A stretch of DNA of 64,000 nucleotides, taken from Anthostomella pinea. Lineage: Eukaryota; Ascomycota; Sordariomycetes; Xylariales; Xylariaceae. Positions within the stretch are counted from its first letter, which is position 1; each line of letters begins with the position of its first letter. Shown one piece after another: positions 34,200 through 44,550 of the stretch. The DNA is taken from contig CAUWAG010000006.1 of assembly GCA_963556695.1 (NCBI GenBank), positions 2,356,001-2,420,000 of the forward strand. The letters are read 5' to 3'. The notes under the pieces were generated by a model that saw only the letters and a list, made by a program, of their open reading frames with translations, did no database searches and had not been told where the DNA came from. A program made the translations under genes and the position numbers.

Positions 34200-36085
34200 C
34201 TTATTATAAGTAAGTGCAGTCTTTACCTAGCTAGCTAGATAATTAATCCACGTATAATAATATATTTAACCTTTTAACAATTCGCTTTATATAGTAATAT
34301 TTTTATCCGATCTTCGATTAAAGACCGTAGGTTGAAATTAACCTTTTTAACGGTTAAGCTTTATATATATTGATATATACCTTTAATCGTGAGCTTTTAC
34401 GTCGATCGACGCGATTTAAATAACATTAACAACGCGTTAAACGACGATTTTTTTACTAAGAATCGCGTTTATTACTTTAATAAGTATTACCGCGTATTTC
34501 GATACGTAGCTTCGCGCCGTACTAATAACAGCTAGTATTTTAATAAGACTTTACTTATTAAATATTACTTTAAAAATGTTTAGGCAGGTTATTACTTGGT
34601 AAGCACTTAAGAACGCTTATTAGCGTATTTTACGCGAATCGTTATTATTAAATAATTTAAACTATACTTAAGTCATTAATAACGTGTTAATTTTACTTTA
34701 ATAAGTACTTATAATACTTAATACGTACTTATAATGTATATATTTTAATAGGTAGCTTTACGCCGTTATAAACAGCCTTGTTGCTTTTTTAAGGTTTTAA
34801 TAACGCCGCTATTATTACATTTTTTTAATTCCGCTCGTTTATTTACTTTATAAAGCTACTAAATATTAATAAAACCTTTATACTTTTTTATACCTTTTAA
34901 AAAATTTAAATATTATTAAGTCTCATAATTATTTTTAGAATTAAACGATTTCGATTCGTTTATATGTAACGCTCTTATATACTTTCGTTATATAACCTCT
35001 TTAATTCGAGCCGTTAAAGCACGTTAACCTTTATTTTACCGTAAAATATTATAAGAAATTATTAAACGAGAAAGCTTTACTTTATAATAATGAAAAGGAT
35101 ATTATGTTTTTGATAAGATTATACGATAAATTTGTATTAAGTTATTGTAGCTACTTATTTTATAAGCGTATTATTATTTTAAGTATTATTTCGTTTTTAA
35201 TAACTAATTATTTATATATTTAAAAGTCAAATGTCTTAAAATTAAAGTGCGAAAGCTATTTTTAAGCATTGTTAATATTTTAAATTTAAGCGTTACTAGT
35301 AGTATTAGAGGTAATATATATATATATATTTTTACCGCGAACATATAATTATAAGAAGCCCGATTTTATGTCTAATAACCTCTTAAACGTAGTTTTTATT
35401 AATATTATAAGAACTTTATTAAGTTAAGATTATTATTTATTTCGTTTTTAACGTTTTAAAAGCTTAATTAACGTGGCTTTACCGATATTCTTTTACCGCA
35501 CGAGTTAAGTTAACTAACGGCTACTATATTTTAAAATCTTTCTGACCTTATTAAAATCTAGTATAACGGGCGGTTGCTAGTAACGAAAGAGCCTTTTTAA
35601 AGCTTAATAATCGAGTTATAATATCTAGGTTAAATTGTTTAATAAAAATTAACGCCGGAAAAGGTATGCTTTTTTACTTGGTTATTTTTAGTATAAATTT
35701 AAACGTTCCGAGCCTTTTAAAGGCTTTTAACGGCTTTTAATACCGGTTAAACGATGTTAATAATATATATACGTCGTCGAATTTATAAGGCTATATAAGA
35801 ATAAAGCTTTTTAATTAGTTTAAACTTTTATAGCTTTATTATTATAATTAAAAGCAATTAGGTCCTTTTTACGCCTGGTATTTTAATATAAGTGATTAAA
35901 ATGACTTGTTATAAGTATGCGTTTTAAATAATTAAACTATAGTTAAATAAATAAGATAAGAAGGGATTGTTACTATATAATAAGTGTAGCTTTTACTTAA
36001 CTAGTTAGATAATTAACTTATATATAATAATATGTTCAACCTTTTAACTATTCGTTTTAAATTATTTCTTGTTAAATATTATTTT
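34200..36085 (+). mobile_element. Heavily RIPed element with diverged terminal direct repeats
   Basis: Two related segments of roughly 90 bp lie about 1.77 kb apart in the same orientation: 34205-34300 (aagtgcagtctttacctagc, tagataattaatccacg, ataatatatttaacc) and 35975-36065 (aagtgtagcttttacttaac, tagataattaacttata, ataatatgttcaacc). Differences are mainly C/T and G/A. The layout suggests the LTRs of a small or internally deleted retroelement. No coding signature survives between them. Confidence 0.5.
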
Positions 36086-36228
36086 TCGAAATCATTCATA
36101 TCTATGTTAGAAAATATATATCTAATAAAAATATCAAAAAACAATTAACGTAACAATATCCTTCTTTCTTCTATTTAAAACTAAACATCTAATTAAAGCG
36201 TTTTATTATTACTTTTATATTAATTATA

Positions 36229-38088
36229 ACGTAGCTGACAAGCGAGTTAACATTACAAGCGAGTTGGCACTCGTCATGAACTTTCCAACCAATACGATTC
36301 AAACCATCATATCTCCACCAACAACAATGGCACCGCGTTATAACGAATCAGACTTGCAGCTAGCTGTTCAAGCTAAACGACGTGACCCTCATATTCCTAT
36401 ATTTCAACTTGCAAAACTCTTCAACGTCCCTCGTTCCACTTTGAGCAATAGAGTCAAAGGAATGCCATCACGACGCGACAGCATGCCCAATACTTTGAAA
36501 CTTATGGTTTCCGAAGAGAATGCCATTTGTTCCTTCATTCTCGACCTGGATGCGCGAGCATTTCCGCCCCGGTACAGTTATGTTGAAAATATGGCGAATC
36601 AATTGTTGGCGGCGCGTGGGGCTGGACGTGTTGGAAAGAACTAGACGCGGAACTTCATCAAACGTACACCAGGCCTCCGGACGCGTTTTCATTGGAGGAT
36701 GGACTACCAGAGGGTCTTGAACGAGGATCCAGATGCGTATCGCGCATGGTTTTGCCAAGTTGCAGCGGCAGTCGCGAAACATGGTATCCAAGACGCGGAT
36801 ATTTACAACTTCGACGAGACTGGGTTTATGATGGGCATTATTGGGTCTGGCATGGTCGTTACAAGCGCTGAAAGACGTGGCAGGCCTAGACAAGCCCAGC
36901 AAGGCAACAGGGAATGGTCTACAGCAATTTCTGCTGTCAATGCTGATGGTTGGGTGGTCCCGCTGTTCATCATTCTACAGGGCAAAACCCACCTCGCGTC
37001 ATGGTATCGCGACACAATATTACCACGCGATTGGAAGGTGGCCGTGTCCGATAATGGGTGGACCACGAATGAGATTGGTTTGGAATAGATTCAGCATTTC
37101 GACAAGTATACCAGACCGCGTATGACTGCTGGTAAACGCCTCCTCATCCTAGATGGTCACGAAAGCCACCATTCCCAGGTCTTTGAGGATTATTATCAGA
37201 ACAACGGCATTATCACCCTTTGTATGCCTGCCCACTCGTCACACAGGCTCCAGCCTCTAGATGTCGGCTGTTTTAGCCCGCTCAAACGAGCTTACGGTCG
37301 CATGATTAAGGATCTCATCCGGCGTCATATAACCCACGTTTTGAAGGAGGACTTCTTTGCAGCGTTTTGTGAAGCACATAACGCTGCTATGACGCCAGGA
37401 AACATTCGAGCAGGTTTCAGTGCCACTGGGCTTGTTCCTTTTGACCCAGAAAGTGTCATTTCAAAGCTGGATGCTGTCGCTGTCGTACGAACACCGTCGC
37501 CAGACCCCAATCTGCCACCCACTACTTGGACTTCGAAGACGCCTACCACCATCAACGAAGCGGTCAACCAATCAGTTCATATCCGAAATCGAGTCAGAAA
37601 CCACTAGGGAAGCTCACCTACATCAATAATTGATGCATTGAGCTCGTTTTCAAAGGTTACATACGGTCTTATGCATAAGGTCGCTTTGGTTGATTCCTGG
37701 GTCCGCGAGCTAGAGGAGGCCAATCACCTACTAAGTAAACACCGGAGGACAAAAAACAAACGTCTAGTGAAAAGAGGAGTACTTTCCGTTAAAGATGCAG
37801 TAGGTCTCCAGGCTGTAAAGGATAGTGGTGAGCTGGCAAGACAGGAAATGGGTGAAGGTAGTCGTCGTCCGAGGAGGGCGGCAGCGCGTGAGCGACGTTG
37901 TGGCGTTTGCGGCAACACTGGCCATAATGCGCGAACTTGTACAATAGAGATAGAAACGTCTGAAGAAGAAGAATCCGATTGATTAGATTGAATTAAATGC
38001 GTTGTGGTCGAGTTATTTGACATGTTGGTTAGAAGATTGGTGAAAAGTTGCCGTTCGCTTGTAATTGCCGCTCGCTTGTGACCTACGT
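36229..38088 (+). mobile_element. Fot1/pogo-like (Tc1/mariner) DNA transposon, full length
   Basis: 1,860 bp with inverted ends: left ACGTAGCTGACAAGCGAG, right (complement) ACGTAGGTCACAAGCGAG, then a further matching stretch with TTACAAGCGA on both sides, about 45 bp in all. It is flanked by TA on both sides (36227-36228 and 38089-38090), the expected target duplication of this superfamily. It contains a single transposase frame. Confidence 0.88.
36276..37982 (+). pseudogene. Pogo-like DDE transposase with three nonsense changes, no frameshift
   Basis: One frame runs from 36276 to 37982 (about 568 codons) and is broken only by TAG at 36642-36644 (GKN stop TRNF), 37086-37088 (NEIGLE stop IQHF) and 37605-37607 (RNH stop GSSPT). 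The family has Trp, Trp and Gln there, so the changes are TGG to TAG twice and CAG to TAG once, each a CpA-to-TpA transition. Visible parts are an N-terminal psq-type helix-turn-helix (YNESDLQLAVQAKRR, VPRSTLSNRVKG), a DDE_1 catalytic core (IYNFDETGFMMG, LILDGHESHHS, MPAHSSHRLQPLDVGCF) and a C-terminal zinc knuckle CGVCGNTGHNARTC. It cannot make full-length transposase as read. Confidence 0.92.
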
Positions 38089-39303
38089 TATTATTCTTTT
38101 AATCTATTAATACTTAAATTATATTATTGTACAAAAAATAAATGAAATTTAACCTCATTAAAAGTTCTCTTCTCGTTTTTAAATCAAACTTTAAATTTGG
38201 TTTTTTGAAAAGCGGTAATATTTTATATTTAACGTATAAATATGAATAAATATTTTATATATTAATAATTAAGCACGGTTTTTTTCTTCGTATTATTTTT
38301 AATATACGAGTAATAAACTTATTTATAGACTAAATCCTTCTAAATGGTGCTTAAAATCAATATTAAATCTTTAAAAATATATACGGTTAAAGTTAAAATT
38401 GTAAGTTCGGACCAATTGAAAGTTTAATTAAATATAAATTTTTTTCTTCAAAACTCGGTAAAAAGTTAAATAACATTATATTTAATTAAAACGTGTAGTT
38501 ATATTTTAAAAATTAAATAATCCAGTAATACTTAAACAAACACTTAACGTATTACCAATGAATTACTCCTACGCGTTTATAAAATATTTAAGATATATTA
38601 AACCGGTTTCAATTAAAAAAGCCGTTTCACTAGTTAAAAGCCATTATTTCATTAAAATAAATCTAATTTACCTAAGTAAATAATAATAATAATAATAATA
38701 ATAAATAACGATAAAGCTATTAATTTTAAAAAGCCTATATTACTAGCTATAAAAACATATTAAGCTTAAAACTAATAAACTTACCAATAATAAAACGTCG
38801 TAAATCTTACAAATTTAATTCAATAAAAACATTCGATTAATAATAATAAAATTATAAAAGAAATTTACGCTTCAATATATAATAATTTAACTTAAAAATC
38901 TTTATATTTAGAAACTATATAAACTATCGTAATTTTGTACGTAGATAAATTTATTAACATTTTAACGCGTTAATGAAATTATTACTTAAACTAAAATAAT
39001 TAAATTTTTATAAAAAATCTCGTAATCTGATTTATTGAATTATACCTTAAAATAATTAAACTATTAGCAAATTATTATTTATTTTAAAACAACATTATTT
39101 ACTAGCTATATTAACTTTCTAACTATTTAATATTGTAATTATTGAACTACTATATAAATATTAATATTAGAATAATAATCTATTATAAACCTACGATATC
39201 TACGTTAATATCAACCTATAATAACCTCGTCGTTAAATTAATTACCGAAGCTATAAAAATACTCGTAAATTAAATTGGTATAGATATCTACGTCCATATC
39301 AAT
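38089..39303. other. AT-rich, RIP-type sequence with a (TAA)n microsatellite
   Basis: The right part of the insertion block. A TAA/AAT run lies at about 38680-38704. No frame of note and no recognisable element ends. Confidence 0.6.
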
Positions 39304-39757
39304 CCACCGTGGATATCCGTTGAGTTATTCGGGACCTTGCGTGTAACCACCACCACGGACGGCCCAGTTGGACGTAGTGTCGTATCTCAACGTCTTGACG
39401 GCAAGGGCGACCTCTTTGGTAGTAGAAGGTTAAACAATGCATGTAGGGCTCATGCGAGCGGATGCCGAATAGTAGTCTGCCTCTCGCTCTTGGTACTTGA
39501 CAGTGTTGGGACGATAGACCTTCAGACCGGCGATCTCAAGAGCGTTGCACTTTTGCACCAATCATGTATTAGCCAAGCACCTCTGAGTGGTAAACTGCAA
39601 ATTCAGCATAAATAGCCCTTCAGGAACCCAAACCCACGGTTGTATTGGTGCCGGGGCCTGAGACATGCGGGTTGGACATATTGCGCACTCTCTGCGTAGC
39701 TACCGCCGTCTGTATGAGTAGGACGAGGAGGGCGAGGGTAAAGGGCCACTTGAACAT
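39304..39757 (-). pseudogene. N-terminal part of the split BBE-like FAD oxidase
   Basis: It starts with a good signal peptide (MFKWPFTLALLVLLIQTAVA), followed in other frames by the mature N-terminus CNALEIAGLKVYRPN, ADYYSASARMSPTCIV, PSTTKEVALAVKTL, NWAVRGGGYTQGP and PNNSTDIH, all diagnostic of FAD_binding_4 secreted oxidases. Lesions on the coding strand are TAA at 39432-39430 (CIV stop PSTT; CAA to TAA, a CpA-type change), an indel near 39325-39331 between GGGYTQGP and NNSTDIH, and a TGA after NTTVGLGS that may be either a stop or intronic. Joined to the fragment ending at 32107 it reads DIHDGVTIDLG, the family sequence. Confidence 0.85.
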
Positions 39758-40033
39758 CGTAACGAGACACAACGAACGAAAGCTCCATGTTTCGTAGGGG
39801 ATACGGAAAAGAGAGACAGGATTGGTACCTTGAAGTGCCGCTTTAGGGTTGACCATACCCCGCTTGGTCACTTATTCATGTCTCCATTTCAATGTAACCC
39901 TAACACCCTTCCCCCTTTCCTGTTTCCATCAAGTAGCGCTCTTAAGCAATATCAACTCATCGTTGCTTAGAAAACAACCGACTTATGCTCCCTCTTTGAT
40001 CCGGGCTTCCGACGACCTTCGTACGTCAATATC

Positions 40034-41074
40034 ATGGCCGAGTTCTTGATCAAAGAGGAGGAGTTGACGGGCCTCAAGGGGAAGGTTGTAATCGTCACAG
40101 GTAAGACCATTTGGCCTTAGACGAGACGAACAGTCCGTTAAATGCCACCCGAAACGGTAACTTACCGGTGGTACTCTCTTACCATAGGAGGCTCATCAGG
40201 CATCGGCCTAGCCGCCGTGGAACTCTTCCTCTCCCTAGGCGCGTCAGTTATCAGTGGCGACCTCAACCCACCAGACGAGCCCCCAAGCACTCCCTCCGCT
40301 ACCTTCACGTTCCAGAAAACAGATGTAACCATCTGGGTTGACTTGATCGCCCTGTTCAACCAGGCTAAAGACCTCCACGGCCGCATTGACCATGTGTTCG
40401 CCAACGCCGGCACCGGTCCCCAGGCGAACTACCTAGCCACCGACTTGGACGAGAACGGCGACCTCAAAGAGCCCACGCACGCACTACTGGATGTCAGCTT
40501 GAAAGGGGCCGTGAAAACGGCTACGCTTGCCATGTGCCACATGCGCCAACAGCTCGAGGGCGGCAGTATCGTTATTAACGGCTCCAGCACGCCCCTGGGG
40601 CGTCTCCGGGCCGTGGACTACGGTGAGTACAAGGTCACGCCCCAGATCTACCTTTCATCGAACAAACACACACTCTCTACCCCGAAAGTGGCGAATCACA
40701 ACTTACAATGCGCGCCCACAGTCACAGCCAAAGGCGGCATCCTGAGCCTCGGCCGGGGCCTCGTACCCCTCCTCGCCGCAGCGGCGGGGAACCTCCCCCC
40801 GATCCGCGTCAACACGCTGGCGCCGACCTGGACCGACAGCGGCGTGCTGCCGGACCTGAAGGGGATGATGCAGCGCATCGAAGTGGAGCTCCAGCCCGCG
40901 GCCGCCGTCGCGCGCGCGGCGGCGCTGCTGATGGCGGACGGCGCGAGGCACGGGCAGCTGGTGTACGTCGAGCGCGGGCGGTACAAGGAGATAGACGACG
41001 CGGTGCTGCTGCCGGCTGAGGATGGGATTAGGGGAGTGACTACCCGGCTGATGATGAGGTGTTGCGGAGGCTGA
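40034..41074 (+). CDS. Short-chain dehydrogenase/reductase (SDR), C-terminus in doubt
   Basis: NAD(P)-dependent oxidoreductase with a Rossmann fold. Exons 40034-40100, 40188-40622 and 40722-41074 give 284 aa. The cofactor motif TGGSSGIG is rebuilt across intron 1 (residues ~22-29); HVFANAG is the NNAG-type motif; the catalytic Tyr167 and Lys171 (YVTAK) are rebuilt across intron 2, which supports the splicing. The last ~14 codons look wrong: the neighbouring frame reads DYPADDEVLRRLMEVAAGRR and stops at 41100, much more like an SDR tail. A single missing base near 41034-41038 would explain this. The enzyme may still fold since the catalytic part is complete. It is divergent from the signal-peptide end of the split oxidase (upstream of both at 39.76-40.03 kb). 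Confidence 0.83.
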
Positions 41075-42320
41075 TGGAGGTCGCGGCGGGTAGACGGTGA
41101 ATCGGAAGCCATAGGTTAGTATCTTCGGAGCTTGACGCGAGTAGTCCTTTGAAGACATCACGGGGATCTGTGTAAAGATGGGAGTATCCGAATACCACAC
41201 GCTCCTCTGAATGCACTCGCAATGCTCGCCCTTTTCCAGTTCTACTTTAACTAACCAACTGGCCCAACTAGATTATACTCGTCATGTCACTCCAGCTCCA
41301 TCTGTCACGCTCCAAGGGGCTTGAGGCTAACTGAATGTCACTCCATAACAACACTTGCCTCGTGGCCGCCGGTGGCCGCCGGTGGAGGTTCACCTGCCCA
41401 CGGTAATCATGTCGAAGATCAGTTGGTAAATGAGATCATCGTAAGCAGAACCCAAAGCGGGGAGTGGTACGGTACGGTATGGTGCTTCTGATATAGACCG
41501 ATTACTGCCTCAAGGAATGAAACTCTGATGGAGAAAATCCAAACAGAAACCTACAAAACATGTACTTCAGTCATATATCAGCAGAGTCGGGGAAATACGA
41601 AGCCCATAAGCGACCCTTTCTCCTGGTATCTCCCAAATGCCGAAAGGAGGCTCTGCATCCGAGATGCTGAGCATCCGCAAGCCGAAGCCGACCTGGCCGG
41701 ACCGGCTAAAGGAGAAGTGTGGGCGTGAAACGACATGTTTCCTATACCATTGAAACTTGAACCGCCCTTGGTCAGTTCCGTGGTTCTGCATACCGGGTTA
41801 CAAAGAGACTAACTTGTTCACCAACATTCTCCGATATGCTCTCTCGTCCATCCCCGCCGTGAGCCTTACATATCTATATATCTTTGATCACCATCGTACT
41901 CCCTTTCATGCGACGAGTGCCTCTACCTACATCTGAAGTCTGCTTTCCACCTCATCCTCGATGCAACTCCCAAGAAGTGAGTTTGACTGGAAGCAATCTA
42001 TCGAGGGATCCCGGCCCGCAGGTCGCAATGCACCAAATCAGAGGGAAGACATATACCTCGCAATGCGCCAAGTCGGATGAAGACGAAGACGTATATTGCT
42101 TCTGTCTGCTAGCCGGAGCCTATCCCGCCAATGAACAAGGCTTCAAATGCTTGGAACCAGTATGCGACCTAAAAGCCAGCTCGAAAGTATTCAATAACAA
42201 GGCTCGCCGGATCGATCTCTCTTGAAGGGGCATCACACCTCCAGCTTCTAACCATGTAGCCAGAAGAACACCGTCAGTCGCTACCTATCTACCTTGCTTT
42301 CCTCACGCTTCCAAGCCAAG
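41075..42320. other. Intergenic region between SDR and FAD oxidase
   Basis: It contains the promoter of the downstream oxidase. A Cys-containing frame at 41884-42225 has no signal peptide or family match, and I leave it uncalled. Confidence 0.4.
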
Positions 42321-44019
42321 ATGCGCTCCCCCATACCCCTGATCCTCGGTCTGGCCGCCACCGCATACACCCAAGCCGACCTCGAAGCCTGCCTGAACGA
42401 CTCGGGCGTCCCTGTCGACACAGTTTCCGGCACAGACTGGGCGCGCGACGCCGCCCCCTTCAACACGCGCGTTCCCTACACACCCGCCACCATCGCCGTC
42501 ACAACAACCATCGAGCACATCCAGGCCGCCGTGCTGTGCGGCGTCACGGCCGGCGTCAAAGTCACCCCCAAATCCGGCGGCCACAGCTACGCCTCGCTGG
42601 GCCTCGGCGGCGAGGACGGGCATTTAGTTGTGGAGCTGGACCGCATGTACGACGTCACGTTGGAGTCCGAAGATACGGGCGTGGCGGTCGTGCAGCCCGG
42701 TGCGCGGCTGGGGCACTTGGCGAGTGTGCTGTGGGAGGACTATGGGCGGGGTGTTGCGCATGGGACTTGTGCTGGGTCAGTCATATCAAGCCGTTTATCT
42801 AACCTATCGCATTCACTTCCTTTCAGATTCAGATAGGGGGTATAGGTAATCCGTCTGCCATCCGCTAGGCTAACATTGAAAGGAAAATAGCGTAGGCATA
42901 TCCGGCCACTTTCTCCACGGCGGCTTCGGCTTCAGCTCGCACACGCACGGCCTAGCCCTCGACGCAATCCTCAGCGCAACAATCGTTCTCGCCAACGGCA
43001 GCGCCGTCGAAGCCTCCCCGACGCAAAACGCCGACCTCCTCTGGGCGCTCAAGGGCGCGGGGTCCAACTTCGGCATCGTCGCCTCGTATCGGCTGCAGAC
43101 GTTCGTCCCGCCGCCCGAGCTGACCTGGTTCGGCGCGAGTCTGGGCTGGACCCAATCGACGGCGGTGGCCGGGCTCGAGGCGCTGGAGGCGTATGCGCGC
43201 GATGAGATGCCGGCCGAGGTCAATTTTCGCGTCTCGGCTTATGGTTATGGCGGCGCGAGCATCGAGGGCTTGTATCATGGCTCCGAGGCCGACATGCGCG
43301 CTGCGCTGGCGCCGTTGATGGAGACGGCGGCGCCGTCGGGTGGGATCACGTCGATGGGTAACGGGTCGTGGATCGACGCCGTGACGCATTATGCCTACAC
43401 GAATAATATCGACCAGACCACGCCCAGCGCCGTGAGTGCCCCTATTCCCCTATCTGACCCCCTATCTGACCTCCTATCTGTCCCTTGGCCGAGGTAAGAA
43501 GAAAGAATTAAGAAGTAATACTGACGAATACCCCAGCAAGAGAACTTCTACGCCAAAAGCCTAGTCCTCAAGGGCCTAAACGGCACCACCGCACAGGCCT
43601 TCGTCGATTACTGGTACAACAACGCCAGCCAAACAACAACACGGTCATGGTGGTTCCAGATGGACATGCACGGCGGCGCCCACAGCGCCATTTCACTAAA
43701 CCCCAACAACGCGAGTGCCTACGCGCACCGCGACAAGCTGTACATGATCCAGTTCTACGACCGCGTCTACAGCGGCACGTACCCGACCACAGGCTTCGCG
43801 CTGCTCGACGGCTGGGTCGCGGCCACCACGGCGCAGCTGCCCGATGATGGCGCCGACTGGGGCATGTACATCAACTACGCCGACACGAGCCTGGACCGCG
43901 GGGCGGCGCAGCGCCTGTACTACGGCGAGAATCTGCCGGAGCTGCAGCGGCTGAAGGCCCTGTATGATCCTGGGGAGTTGTTCTTCTACCCGCAGTCGAT
44001 CGAGCCCGTCGTTGCTTGA
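42321..44019 (+). CDS. Secreted FAD-linked oligosaccharide-oxidase-like enzyme (AA7 / BBE type), intact
   Basis: Flavoenzyme of the glucooligosaccharide/chito-oligosaccharide oxidase group, which oxidises a reducing-end sugar and makes H2O2. Exons 42321-42775, 42891-43431 and 43537-44019 give 492 aa. The start ATG 42321 gives a signal peptide (MRSPIPLILGLAATAYTQA); the longer frame upstream begins with TTG. The bicovalent flavin ligands are visible: His88 in KSGGHSY and Cys150 in GTCAGVGISG, the latter restored across intron 1. Further landmarks are HGGFGFSSHTHGLALD and LLWALKGAGSNFGIV. The BBE C-terminal domain contains YINYADTSLDRGAAQRLYYG (with the N-Y pair) and ends ALYDPGELFFYPQSI. No defects. 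The true substrate is unknown; secondary-metabolite oxidation is an alternative. Confidence 0.92.
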
Positions 44020-44118
44020 GCGCACACCATAATGGGACGGTGCAACGGTGGTGGCAGAAAAAAGAGAGGTGAGAGGAAGAGCTTGTAAAAAGAATATTTC
44101 AGCCGCTAGAGAAATCGA

Positions 44119-44550
44119 ACCGCTGTGCCTAAGGATATAGAATAAAGAATACTCTGCTATTCGCTAGGCCGTACCAACCCGGCTACCAGACTAACCTGAT
44201 AAACTCGTATATGTATGTCCTGTACCGTTGTGGGTGGAATAGGGGGCTGGGCTATAAGGTTTGCAGTGTGGCTGCTTGGTGAACTTTGCTAGAGTGAGTC
44301 TTCCTATGTGAGTTAGATCGAGCATTTATGATTGAATGGACGGCTGGAAGATAAATGGATAAGGCATCCAACCGCTGTGCCTTCCATTAAGGATAATGTG
44401 TAAGAATACTCCGCTAGGCCATACCAAACCGGCTAGCAGATTAACACGCTAGAATACTATATATGCCTTGCACGGCTGACCATTTGTGAGCGACTGATAG
44501 GGGCTGGGTTAAGGTTTAGTTACAGTGTGGCTGCTTTATCGTAAAGCTCT
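44119..44550 (+). repeat. Diverged tandem duplication downstream of the FAD oxidase
   Basis: A ~180-bp segment occurs twice about 250 bp apart. Copy 1 (about 44119-44290) has CCGCTGTGCCTAAGGATA, CGCTAGGCCGTACCAACCC, GGGGCTGGGCTATAAGG and CAGTGTGGCTGCTTG. Copy 2 (about 44370-44545) has CCGCTGTGCCTTCCATTAA, CGCTAGGCCATACCAAACC, GGGGCTGGGTTAAGG and CAGTGTGGCTGCTTT. It lies in the 3' flank and is non-coding. Confidence 0.82.

Larger units (their letters stand above)
32108..39303. mobile_element. Nested, RIP-degraded transposable-element block (~7.2 kb)
   Basis: A sharply A+T-rich block inserted into the FAD oxidase gene. It contains a terminal fragment of a pogo-like element, a probable solo LTR, a GC-normal dispersed repeat, diverged LTR-like direct repeats and one full-length pogo-like element. 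Outside those parts, frames are short and stops are everywhere. The base make-up (long runs of only A and T with scarce CpA) is what RIP leaves. The borders are set by the rejoining of the gene halves: plus-strand left flank ccatcgtg (32100-32107) and right flank ccaccgtg (39304-39311). Confidence 0.82.

Noticed and set aside
38682..38704. (TAA)n run considered as part of a CRISPR-like or structured array
   Set aside because: A simple microsatellite in AT-rich DNA, without spacers; this is a eukaryotic genome.
41884..42225. Cys-containing 113-codon ORF just upstream of the AA7-like oxidase
   Set aside because: No signal peptide or ordered Cys pattern; it lies in the probable promoter of the oxidase.
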